This document shows positions 1-10,823 of a DNA stretch of 64,000 nucleotides, in pieces. Source of the DNA: Musa acuminata AAA Group (taxonomy: Eukaryota; Streptophyta; Magnoliopsida; Zingiberales; Musaceae). The notes under the pieces were generated by a model. That model was not told where the DNA came from. It searched no databases and saw only the letters and a list, made by a program, of their open reading frames with translations. Numbering within the stretch: the stretch's first letter is position 1; each line of letters begins with the position of its first letter. The stretch is taken from NCBI RefSeq assembly GCF_036884655.1, contig NC_088340.1, positions 2,867,001-2,931,000 on the forward strand. Direction: 5' to 3'. Made by a program: the position numbers and the translations under genes.

Positions 1-10
1 TATATATATA

Positions 11-848
11 GTGATGTTCTTAAATCTATGCAATGAGAATTTGATCATGATGAGATCACGATAATGAGACCGATTCGCCTTTAAACATAGATCCTAAATA
101 ATCTCGGTCATAGGTTACTCGAGAGAGACATCGAGATAACCGAATAAACTGATATGTTGTATCCTCGTCCATATGATGGATGCAGCTGGTCTCATAGTTG
201 CTCGTGTGGGGACACTAGGGATACAATACAGGTGCTCATTGGGGAATGAGTTTACTGATTGATCTGCTTACGGAATGCTGAATGGTTGATGATGCCTTAT
301 TATCAGAAAACGATTCTGTAGTCCCAATGGTGTATCTAGTCCTTAGACTTGAGATACCAAGGATGTCTTGTATGAGTGCTCCACTCTTTGATATCAGACT
401 TATATGTTTGGATGTCCTAGATCTAACACAGCTAGTCATAAGAAGTAGTAGTCAACCTTACGAGAGCTATTAAGTGTAGATGGAGGATCATCCACTCTCG
501 GTGTCATAAGAGGAATGTTTCATGTATTCTTGCTCAGTTAAATCCCTGGCCAGGGTTATTCGAATTGAGAGAAAGAGTTCTCCGGGAGAATCTGATTAGA
601 GCGAGACTCAAATAGAAACCATATGGGTCTGACAGCACCATGCCTGGTATACGGTCTCTGGAATATTAGATGGATGAGGGACTATAGGTACATGGTAACT
701 AAGGACAGACATGTCCAATGGATTGGATTCCCCTGTATCGTTTGCGAACTATGGCGTAGTGGCCTAATACGTCCGTAGTTGATGAGTCGAGTGAATTATT
801 ATGGAGATAATAATTCACTAAGCCAGAAGGAGTTCTGATAGGCATGAC

Positions 849-894
<46 letters not shown>

Positions 895-1730
895 TTCTTG
901 AATCTATGCAATGAGAATTGGATCATGATGAGATCACGATAATGAGACCGATTCGCCTTTAAACATAGATCCAAAATAATTCCGATCATAGGTTACTTGA
1001 GAGAGACATCGAGATAACCGAATAAACTGGTATGTTATATTCTCGTCCATATGATGGATGCAGTTGGTCTCATAGCTGCTCGTGTGGGGACACTAGGGAT
1101 ACAATACAGGTGCTCATTGGGGAATGAGTTTACTGATTGATCTGCTTACGGAATGCTGAATGGTTGATGATGCCTTATTGTCAGAAAATGATTCCGTAAT
1201 CCCAATGGTGTATCTGGTCCTTATACTTGAGACACCAAGGATGTCTTGTATAAGTGCTTCATTCTTTGATACCAGACTTATAGGTTTGGATATCCTAGAT
1301 CTAACACAGCTAGTCATCAGGAGTAGTAGTCAACCTTACGAGGGCTATTAAGTGTCGATAGAGGATCATCCACTCTCGGTGTCATAAGAGGAATGTTTCA
1401 TGTATTCTTGCTCAGTTAAATCCTTGGCCAAGGTTATTCGAATTGAGAGAAAGAGTTCTCCAAGAGAATCCGATTAGAGCGAGACTCGAGTAGAAACCGT
1501 ATAGGTCTGACAACACCATACCCGGTATACGGTCTTTGGAATATTAGATGGATGAGGGACTAAAGGTATATGGTAACTAAGGACAGACATGTCCAATGGA
1601 TTGGATTCCCCTGTATCGTTTGCGGACTATGGCGTAGTGGCCTAATACGTCCGTAGTTGATGAGTCAAGTGAATTATTATGGAGATAATAATTCACTAAG
1701 CCAGAAGGAGTTCTGATAGGCATGACTCAC
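11..1730 (+). repeat. Internal tandem duplication of the 5' LTR (two 842-bp copies)
   Basis: Copy one is 11-852 and copy two is 889-1730. They have exactly equal length and differ only by scattered single bases. A run of TA dinucleotides (853-888) joins them, and the window also begins in TA repeats (1-10) before copy one. The 3' LTR has only one copy (about 8207-9050), also preceded by TA repeats (8178-8203). Confidence 0.9.
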
Positions 1731-2000
1731 GACCAGCTCGATATTGGGTCTAGAGAGTCACATACATATGGTAGGCATTGCGATGAGTAGAGGTTCAGAT
1801 GTGAGATATCCGTCGGAGCCTATATTTTATTGGATATCTAATAAGCCCCTGAATTATTGGATCCTCTGGATGATATCCAATAAGAGCCCATGAGAGCTTA
1901 TTGGATAGAGATATACTAATCTAAGAAGCTTGAGTAGTTGGATGTAGATCCAATACCCAATAGGGGATGATCCATTAGGGTTAAGTTGACACGAGACCTC

Positions 2001-2008
2001 TATAAATA
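2001..2008 (+). promoter_or_regulatory. LTR TATA box (5' LTR)
   Basis: tataaata lies 350 bp before the LTR end, in a block (gacctctataaat) also present at 9304-9311 in the 3' LTR. It is the likely core promoter of the element. Whether it is active is unknown. Confidence 0.6.
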
Positions 2009-2362
2009 AGAGGGTTTCAATAGTTTATGAGTTAGAGTTTTTTACTTCCTCTCATATTCTCCTCCCCCTCTCCACCTCAGAGCAGGCCTGAAGTTTTGAG
2101 AAGCATCAACACAGCCCTATTGTGTGAATCACAGCTAGAGAGGAGGGCGCTTGACCTCCTTCACCCTCTCTTGGAGATCTGCAAGGATTCAGGGATATGC
2201 GATCTCCCTATGTAACATAATCTATCTCACACGTGGTTTTCTATTTCGCGAATTTTTGCACACCAATCTTCGTACGATGATGAACATATATTTGGGAATT
2301 AAGGATTTTATTTTCTATTCTTCCGCTACGCATGTGATGTTGCCCCCAAGATTTTTCAATAA

Positions 2363-2375
2363 TGGTATCAGAGCC
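2363..2375 (+). other. Primer binding site (initiator Met-tRNA type)
   Basis: tggtatcagagcc is the standard plant copia primer site, complementary to the 3' part of initiator tRNA-Met. It starts within about five bases of the LTR end and therefore fixes the 5' LTR border and the orientation of the element. Confidence 0.9.
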
Positions 2376-3493
2376 AAATTTTTCATGCAAAAATTGGTTT
2401 TGAACTACGTGTGTTGTGTTTTGGAGAAGCTTTTGAAGTCAAAACCGTTGACGCTAAAGTGAGAAATGACAGCAACTGTTGCTGCCCTCGCTACCATCTG
2501 CGTACAACAAGCTTGCTACCGGTGACCTACAACCTACGGGAGCCGACAGCCCGCTGGCACAGCCCGCAGTTACTAGCGCTGCCACTGGTAGCCCTCGTGT
2601 AGAGGCATCGTGGGGCAAGGGCGCCTATGGCCGCTACGCCCGCGTATAGAGGCGCCGCGGGGCAGCGACGCTGCGCCCGCAGCCAGAATCGCCCGGTGGG
2701 GCAACATCGCCAACAGGCAGGGCAGCATCGCTAGCAGGCGGTGCCCCGCTGGGGCACCTACCTACGTGGGTGGCGCCGCCTGCAGGCACACTGCCTACGG
2801 CAAGGGCGGCGCCCTCGCACCCCCTGCCGCACAGGCCACCATCGGCAAGGTAGCGGTGGCCGCAACAGGGAAGAGGGAGAAAGGGGCTTAGGGTTTTTTT
2901 TGGACAAAAGATAATTTTGCCCCTCGAAATTTCAGAAATTCCAGATTATGTATTTTACCTAAATTACGAAAATACCCCCTTAGCATTCAGGAAATTCCCT
3001 ACATGTCCTTGATTTCAGAAAAAAAAAAAAATTAATTAAAAGGTTTAATTAATTATTATTATTTATTATTATCTAGTAGTCATACATGATGATGATTTAT
3101 ACATATGATGTATGATATGTGGACGGATGATCATGAACTGTGTGATGTGTGTATTTGTGATTACTATCATAGGGGCCTATGAGCCTCCATTTTATTTCTC
3201 ATTTATTGTCATGCCTACGTGCATATAATTAAGTTGTAATCACATGAGGAGGAGCAGCGGGAGCGTGAAAGCGATAGCAGGACCCACGAGACGGACGATC
3301 ACAATGCATCGAGATGCCGACGAAATCGATGAGGACGAGATGGACAATCACAGGGCATGGAGATGCACCACTACACATATAGATCTTCATGTGAGTGATT
3401 TAGCCCACTAGCTCGGGCCTGATTACATTAGATTGTGGTCCATGATCTTTTGTTGTAATTGCTCATGTGATATGTGATTGCTTATACATCTAC

Positions 3494-3609
<116 letters not shown>

Positions 3610-3775
3610 AGATATATATTAAATATGTATGTGTGTGACATGTCATATTAGGAGACCAAATCAAAGAAACCTCTCTCTCGACAATATTAAGTCGGTAAAC
3701 ATGAGACAATTATATTGACTCATGTGGCCTTCCATCGTTATAGGTAGGGACCGATTCTCGGTGTATGTTGAGTTA

Positions 3776-4070
3776 GTCGAGTCCCTCGAGGCTCACCTAT
3801 ATCGCGATTCGCTATCTTGCCTACGACATAGAGATGTCACCGGTGACATGAGGACATGATATGCTTAGTCGAGACCTCAAGGGTATATCATCGAATCAGA
3901 CTCATCTTGTAACGATAGTGTTGACTTAACCGAACATCATGGTTGGTCGAGTCTCTCGAGACAATGGTGATTCGGAGGTCGAAAAAGACAGAAATCACAA
4001 GGAGTTGTGATCGACAAGAGTTGCTTACCTTTTGGGTTTAGTGTGATTGGTCGAGTCCCTCGAGGTTACA
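3776..4070 (+). repeat. Degenerate ~91-bp tandem repeat with CTCGAG cores, four units
   Basis: The motif ggtcgagtccctcgagg or a variant recurs with its gtcgag near 3776, 3868, 3956 and 4050, i.e. every 88-94 bp, in the leader before gag. The cores at 3776 and 4050 are nearly identical; those between are diverged. The function is unknown. Confidence 0.6.
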
Positions 4071-4254
4071 CTAAGACATTAATTAGATCTCCCCCCTAGA
4101 AGTATGCTGAAGACTTCTGTTTCACGTGCTAAGGGTGTCGCGTGACTTGCCAATAAAATAGTGGGAGGATATTAAGATAGAAGTTTATACCTTGATTGTT
4201 TATTTTTGTAAAATCTACATGTTATTTATTTTTATTGCATCTTTATTTTCAGAA

Positions 4255-5160
4255 ATGTCCCTTTTAAATCCCTTACATGGCATACTTGATGTCAACTGCC
4301 TCACTGGTCCAAATTATATGGATTGGCTCCGTAACTTGAGAATTATTCTCATGGCGGAGAAAATTATGTACGTACTTGATACAATGATGCCTACACTCGA
4401 GGAAGGGGCAAGCGAGGATGAGATCACTCGCTATATGAAGTACATTGATGACTTCACTCTTGCTCAGTGTTACATGTTAGGCTCTATGACTCCTGAGTTA
4501 TAGAGACATCAGGTAAAGATGGATGCCAGATTCATTCTCCTATGTCCGTAAACTGTTTGAGGAACATGGAAGGACTCAGCGATATGAGATATCCAAGAGC
4601 CTCTTCCGTACTAGGATGACTAAGGGGACACCAGTTCAGAACCATGTCCTAAAGACGATTGAATGGATAGAGAAACTCACAGGTCTAGGAATGGTCCCAG
4701 AGGATAACATGTGTGTAGATCTTATACTTCAGTCCCTACTAGATTCCTTTTCGCAGTTCATAATAAATTTTAATATAAACAAGCTTAAGGTGACTCTCCT
4801 GGAGCTCCTTAATATGTTGAGGGAGGCAGAGAGCATTATCAAGAAAGAGAAGCCAGTTCTCTACACTGGTGAGACCAGAAAGAAAAGGAAAGCAAAAAAG
4901 TCCCTTAAGAAGGGCAAGGGCAGACCAGGTAAAGTAAAGGTTGCTAAGAAAGACTCGGCAAAGATAAAGGCCAGTGCTTCTACTATGGAAAAGATAGGCA
5001 CTGGAAGAGGAACTACAAAGAGTACCTTGCAGAGAAAGCGAAACAGAAGCTTGAAGAAGTTTCAGGTACATTCATGATCAGTCTCCATTTGTCAAACTCT
5101 TATGATAACGCATGGGTATTAGATACTAGTAGTGCTTATCATATTTGCAATTCATTGTAG
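4255..5160 (+). pseudogene. copia gag with zinc knuckle and protease start, broken
   Basis: The frame opening at 4255 reads as a copia gag N-terminus (an Asn-Tyr-x-x-Trp-Leu-Arg-Asn-Leu motif follows soon after) and stops at 4501-4503. Gag-like sequence continues in another frame from about 4523 to 4970 (capsid-type helices, then a Lys-rich stretch). The zinc knuckle lies back in the first frame near 4975, but its second Cys position and last Cys position are Tyr. Just after it, at about 5113, is a protease-like Asp-Thr-Ser triad in place of the usual Asp-Thr-Gly. At least two frame changes and one stop make this a pseudogene. Confidence 0.88.
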
Positions 5161-5509
5161 GTTCTAGCAAGGCCTAGTTGATTGGCGAGAGGCGAGATGG
5201 ACCTCAAGATGGGCATTGGAGCAAAAGTTGCTGCGGTAGCTGTTGGTGAGGTCACCCTACATTTGCCTGGTGGAGCTATTATTACATTGGATGCGTGTTA
5301 TTTTATTCCTTCTATTATCAAAAATATTATTTTCATTCATAGTTAGTGGATATAAATTAGTTTTTGAGAACAATGTTGTTCAATATTATTAAATGATGAG
5401 ATCATCATAAGAAGAACATTGCATAATTGTTTATTTATGCTAGACACTACTCCACATATCATGAATGTAAGTGTGTTTAAGAGGAAACGAGATGAGGTGA
5501 ACAGTGCAT

Positions 5510-6600
5510 ACCTGTGACATTGTAGGCTAAGTCACATCTATGAGGGAAGGATTCAAAAGTTTCTAAATGATGGATATTTAGATCCATTCGACTATGAGTC
5601 ATATGCAACCTACGAGCCTTGCATTCATAGAAAACTAATCAACTCTCCATTTAGTGGAACTAGAGAAAGAGCCACTGAATTATTGGAACTCATATATAGT
5701 GATGTATGTGGACCCATGTCAACTCATTTCATTAGTGGTTACTTCTATTTCATTATCTTTACTGATGATTTCTTAAGGTATGGACATGTGTACTTAATGA
5801 AGTACAAGTCCGAGGCCTTTGAGAAATTCATAAAGTATAAAAATGAAGTGGAGAACCAGACTGGAAAGAGTATCAAGACTCTTTGATCAGATCGAGGAGG
5901 TAAGTACTTAAGTATAGAGTTTACCCAGTTCCTCAAGAATCATGAGATTCTATCCTAATGGACACCTCCTTATACACCTCAGCTCAATGGTATATCTGAA
6001 AGGAGGAATCGCATACTATTAAACATGGTACAGTCCATGATGAGTTTCACTGACCTACCCATCTCATTCTAGAGATATGTCATAGAGACCGCAACTTACC
6101 TTCTGAACAGAGTTTCAACTAAGTCGGTAGTATCTACACTATATGAGATATGGAAAAGGATGAAGCCTGATCTTAATATTGTTAAGATTTTGGGTTACCA
6201 TGCCGACGTTAAAAGACACAACCCCGATAAGTTGGAATCAAGGACGGAGCGGTGCAAGCTCGTGGCATACCCCAAGGAAACTTGTGGGTATTATTTATAT
6301 CATTTCAAGGGCCAAAAGATCTTTGTAGCCAAGAGAGTGGTGTTCTTTGAGAATGAACACATTCTTGGCGGAAACAGTAGGAGTATGATAGAGTTGAGCG
6401 AGGTTAGAGAACCTAGCTCAAGCACCACTCTACAGCCCGAGTCTGTTCAGGTACCTAACACACAAGTTCCAACTTTACGTAGGTCCGGTAGAGTATCTCA
6501 TCCTCATAAGAGATATGTGGGACATATTAAAGAAGAGGATGTTGATGATATTGATCCTCAGACCTACGAGGATGCTATTATAAGTATAGACTCCAGGAAA
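5510..6600 (+). pseudogene. copia integrase region, broken
   Basis: An HHCC-type zinc-binding segment lies near 5510-5640. It is followed by the integrase core around 5683-5886, recognisable by its Ser-Asp-Val-Cys-Gly-Pro motif, the first catalytic Asp region. The core continues to about 6150 past in-frame stops at 5515, 5884, 5955 and 6070. The C-terminal part (6160-6600) is open and includes the GKR-like wall of the integrase tail. Several stops rule out a working enzyme. Confidence 0.87.
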
Positions 6601-6659
6601 TAGTAAGTTTTTCATGAATTCTAAGATGAATTCCATGTACTCTAAAAATGTTTGAGACC

Positions 6660-7300
6660 TAGTTGATGTGCCCAAGGGTATTATACCCATCGGTTGCAAG
6701 TGGATCTTTAAGAAAAAGATCGGAGTGTATGGAAAGGTAGAGACCTATAAAGCAAGGCTAGTGGTTAAGGGGTATCGTCAAAGGCAAGGTGTTGACTATG
6801 ACGAGACCTTCTCACCCATAGTCATGCTAAAATCCATCCAAATTCTATTGGCTATTGCAGCACACTATAATTATCAGATCTAGCAGATGGACGTGAAAAC
6901 CACATTCCTCAATAGTAATCTCGATGAGGAGGTGTATATGAAACAGTTCGAGGGATTCGTATCCAAGGACTACCCATATAAGATGTGCATATTACTTAGA
7001 TCCATTTATGGACTAAAGCAAACTTCCCGAAGTTGAAACATAAGATTTAATGAGGCAATCAGATCTTATGACTTCATTAAGAATGAAGATGAGCCTTGTG
7101 TGTATAGGAAGGTAAGTGGGAGCGCTATCACCTTTTTGGTGTTATATGTGGATGACATCCTAATAATTGGGAATGATGTAAGAATGCTATCCACAGTAAA
7201 GGCTTGGTTATCTAGACACTTCTCCATGAAGGACTTAAGGGAAGCATCCTATATCTTGGGGATTTAAATCTATAGAGATAGATCCAAGAGAATGCTTGTG
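6660..7300 (+). pseudogene. copia reverse transcriptase, broken
   Basis: The open piece 6668-6883 carries the start of the copia reverse transcriptase fold (Gly-Cys-Lys-Trp-Ile-Phe-Lys, then Lys-Ala-Arg-Leu-Val). The active-site Tyr-Val-Asp-Asp is intact at 7145-7156. Stops interrupt the frame at 6881, 7034 and 7265. Confidence 0.9.
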
Positions 7301-7479
7301 TTATTCTAGTCCAAGTAAATAGATACTATTGTCAAAAAGTTTGGCATGAAAAATTTCAAGAGAGGTCTCACACCGATGAGACATGAGATATCATTTTCTA
7401 TGAGTATATCCCCAGAGACTCCTAAAGAAAGAGCGAACATAGATAGGATACCCTATGCCTTAGCAATAGGGTCTATCAT

Positions 7480-8050
7480 TATGTCATGCTATGTACCAGG
7501 TCTGATATGACGCACGCTTTGAGTGTCACGAGCAGGTATCAAGCGGATCCAAGCTTGGAGGATTGGAAAGCAGTAAAGTGTATCCTTAAGTACTTGAGAA
7601 GGACTAAGGATCTTTTACTAATATATAGAGGTAGTAGCCTTAGGGTTGAAGGCTACACAGACTCGAGTTTTCAGTTCGATGTTAATGATAGCAAGTCGAA
7701 TTCAGAGTATGTGTACACATTGAATGGAGGAGCAGTGTGCTAGAAGAGTTTCAAGCAAGATACTACTGTTGACTCGACCATAGAGGCGGAGTATATTGTT
7801 GCAGCAGAGGCAGCAAAAGAGGGAGTCTGAATGAAAAAGTAAAGGAACCTAGGTCTTATCAGAAATCTAAGCATGTTCTGAGGAGGTTATACTTGATCAG
7901 AGAGATCGTGACCCGAGGAGATGTAGTAGTGAAAAGAGTTTCATCCAAAGATAATATTGCAGATCCACTGACAAATTCATTGTCTCAGATTGTCTATGAG
8001 CGTCACAGGGGTTTGATGGGGATCAGACACATATGTGATTGGCTTTAGGT
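7480..8050 (+). pseudogene. copia RNase H, broken
   Basis: 7486-7743 is open and reads as the connection/RNase H start: an Arg-Pro/Arg-Ser-Asp block, then a Trp-Lys-Ala-Val-Lys motif, then a Thr-Asp-Ser containing the first catalytic Asp. A stop at 7741-7743 ends it. The remaining RNase H (Glu-Ala-Glu-Tyr region near 7780) and the end of the polyprotein follow until about 8049. Confidence 0.87.
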
Positions 8051-8062
8051 CAAGTGAGAGAT
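8051..8062 (+). other. Polypurine tract of the copia element
   Basis: caagtgagagat directly precedes the TGTT that opens the 3' LTR at 8063. The location after the RNase H end and before the LTR fits a plus-strand primer. The tract is slightly degenerate. Confidence 0.65.
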
Positions 8063-8177
8063 TGTTATTCATAAGTGCCCTACAAGTTAATCACGTAAGT
8101 GATGGCACGTGTGACTTGACACATAGTCTTTTTTGCTTATTATATTTTAACATTTATCACTTTATATTGCTTGTTGC

Positions 8178-8208
<31 letters not shown>

Positions 8209-9655
8209 GATGTCCTTGGATCTGTGCAATGAGAATCAGATCATGATGAGATCACGATAATGAGACTGATTCGCCTTTAAACATAAATCTTAAATAATCT
8301 CAGTCATAGGTTACTCGAGAGGGATATCGAGATAATCGGACAGACTAGTTTGTTGTATACCCGTCCATATAATGGATGTAGTTGGTCTCAAAGCTGCTCG
8401 TGTAGGGACATTAGAGATACAATACAGGTGCTCATTGGAGAATGAGTTCATTGATTGATCCGCTTACGGAATGCTGAATTGTTGATGATGTCTTATTATT
8501 AAACAGTGATTCCGTAGTCCTAGTGGTGTATCTGGTCTTTAGACTTGAGACACCAAAGATATCCTGTATGAGTGCTCTTCTCTTTGTTATCGGACTTATA
8601 GGTTTAGATGTCCCAGATCTAACACAACCGGTCATTGGGAGTGATAGTCAATCTTACGAGGGCTATTGAGTGTCGATAGATGATCATTCACTCTCGATGT
8701 CATGAGAGGAATGTCTCATGTGTTCTTCCTTAGTCAAATCCTTGGTTAGGGTCAATTGGATTAAGAGAGAAAGAGTTCTCCGGGAGAATCTGATTAGAGC
8801 GAGACTTGATTAGAAATCATATGAATATAATAGCACCATGCCCGGTATACGATCTTTGGAATATTAGATAGATAAGGGACTAAAGGTACATGGTAATTGA
8901 GGATAGACATGTCCAATGGATTAGATTCCCCTATATTGTCTAGGGACAACGACATAGTGGCCTAGTACATCTTCAGTCGATGACTCGAGTGAATTATTAT
9001 GGAGATAATAATTCACTAAGCTAGAAGAAGTTCTGACAGATATGACTTACAACTAGCTTGATATTGGGCCTAGAGGGTCATACACATATGGTAGGCATTG
9101 CGATTAGTAGAGGTTCAGATATGAATATCTTATTGGATATCAAATAAGCTCATAAATTATTGGATCTTATACATGAGATCCAATAAGAGCCTATGAGAGA
9201 TTATTGGTTAGAGATCCACTAATCTAAGAGGCTTGGGTAGTTGGATGAAGATTCAATACCCAATAGGAGAGGATCCATTAGGGTTAAGTTGATAAGGGAC
9301 CTCTATAAATATGAGGGTTTCAATAGTTTATGGGCTAGAGTTTTTTGCTTCATCTCCTATCCTCCTCCCCCTCTCCACCTCAGAGCATGCATGAAGTTTT
9401 GAGGAGCATTATTGCAGCTCTACTGTGTGGATCACCGCTAGAGAGGAGGGCGCTTAACCTCTTTCACCTTCTCCTAGAGATCTGCAGGGATTCAGTGATA
9501 TGCAATCTCTTTAGGTAACACAATCTATCTCACACGTAATTTTATATTTCACGGATTTTTACGTACCATATGATGACAAATATATCTTTGAGAATTGGGG
9601 ATTTTATTTTCTATTCTTCCGATGAGCATGTAATGTCGCCCCTAAGATTTCACAA
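8063..9655 (+). repeat. 3' LTR of the copia element
   Basis: It starts TGTT after the polypurine tract and ends near CACAATA at 9651-9657, about 1.59 kb in all. It contains TA repeats (8178-8203), one copy of the block duplicated in the 5' LTR, and a TATA box (9304-9311). It differs from the 5' LTR at clearly more positions than the two 5' copies differ from each other. Confidence 0.85.
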
Positions 9656-10370
9656 TAGTTTGGTGGTACCACCGTCTGACACCGTGACATTAGATGGTAC
9701 CATTGCCCAATCTGGTGGTACCACCATCTGACACAGTCTAAGAGATTGTGTCTGGGCGGTACCACCGCTTGACAACTTGGAAAAGTGTGCTCTTGACTTT
9801 TTCAGCTCATTAGTAGTTACACCTAACCTTGGGTCACCGAATAGGCCTTCCACTTAGCCCAAAACAATCCCAACTTAGGCCCAATGGATCCCTAATTGAG
9901 TTAACATGGTTACACTAAAAAACTAACTCTATTACGACCGATTAAGATAACCAATTATAAGACTAGAATTCTATATTGTCTGACATATCATCCGATCCTT
10001 CGGTTCATCGTCCTCTCATTTAGCCCAATCGGTATATTGACCTCCTGTAACTTTCGATCTTCTTGGCGCAATGTATGATCCTTCGACTCGATGCCCGAAC
10101 TTATAGCACGAAGTCCTTTTGCTAGCACGTTGACTGATCCTCCGACTCAATGTCTAATCTCCTGATATGTCCCACTCCGACTTAACGTCCGATTCTTTCT
10201 ACTTTAATCAATTTGTCTTTTCTGATCGAAGTTAGTCCTACGTCACTCAAAATACAGATTATATCATAATTTTATCAATTAATTTTATTATCAAAATTTG
10301 AGATTTAACATAATTCTAGGCGAGACGGTTTTAAGAAACTGGTAAAAAAAAGGGGGGGGGGGGGGGGGGG
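9656..10370 (-). mobile_element. Retroelement/LTR remnant (antisense), related to the one at 23640-24954
   Basis: From left to right it holds several GGTACC-centred palindromes (9662-9673, 9693-9704, 9714-9725, 9755-9768), a stretch with agcccaa / ggcccaatgg, then a run of diverged ~25-bp units with the pattern gatcc-ttcgactcgatg (about 9990-10240), and finally a G tract (10352-10370). The same parts in reverse order and orientation occur at 23640-24454. No coding capacity is seen. The superfamily is not established. Confidence 0.55.
10352..10370. repeat. Poly-G tract (19 G)
   Basis: A pure G run preceded by eight A. A C tract of similar length (24932-24954) ends the related remnant before gene C. 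Confidence 0.95.
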
Positions 10371-10772
10371 AGGCGGTTTTAAGAAGAAAAAAAAAAGTAT
10401 AAAAAATAAAGTTTTCCATCTTAGTCCATTACCTATTAATATTAATAATATGACTAAAGTGACTAAAGACAGATGCCAAAATAAATTTTCACATTTTTAA
10501 TCTGGATATATCTGAAAAACCAGTTTGATCTTTATTCCATGTCGGTTTTATTTTTAATTAATGAATTTCCTATCAGGATATTCAAAAGTAGGAAATACAC
10601 ATTGATTAAGAAGATGTCTTGCCCGTTAAAGTATCAAAAAAATAGAAATATACAATGAATGGCGAGATGTATAGGTTTCTCAAATTAGAAAAGGAATAAG
10701 GAGGATTGCAATATTATATCCTAATTTCTATTGAAAATTCATTTCCAATGAGCAGACTTTGGTCAATCGCCT

Positions 10773-10781
10773 CTATATATA
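10773..10781 (+). promoter_or_regulatory. TATA box of beta-xylosidase A
   Basis: ctatatata lies about 45 bp before the ATG, in an upstream block (agcagactttggtcaatcgc just before it) that is kept before all three xylosidase genes (also 19447-19458 and 25206-25224). A very short 5' UTR would follow. Confidence 0.6.
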
Positions 10782-10823
10782 TCGTCGGTGTCTTTGGCTT
10801 CCCAACTCATAGCGGCTAAGAGG

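Larger units (their letters stand above)
1..2360 (+). repeat. 5' LTR of the copia element (left edge missing, internally duplicated)
   Basis: The segment matches the 3' LTR at 8063-9655 along its length and ends just before the primer binding site. A TATA box (tataaata, 2001-2008) sits in the same place as in the 3' LTR. It is longer than its partner because 842 bp (11-852) are repeated at 889-1730, with a TA tract between the two copies. The true left end, expected about 120 bp before the TA tract by comparison with the 3' LTR, lies before position 1. The right end is uncertain by a few bases. Confidence 0.85.

Noticed and set aside
2610..2891. 93-codon Ala/Arg-rich frame in the GC-rich leader
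   Set aside because: It lies in the non-coding leader between primer site and gag, and GC-rich DNA gives long chance frames.
10788..10823. Upstream extension of xylosidase A before the ATG at 10824
   Set aside because: The frame is open but has no ATG there; the signal peptide starts properly at 10824, matching the gene B start.
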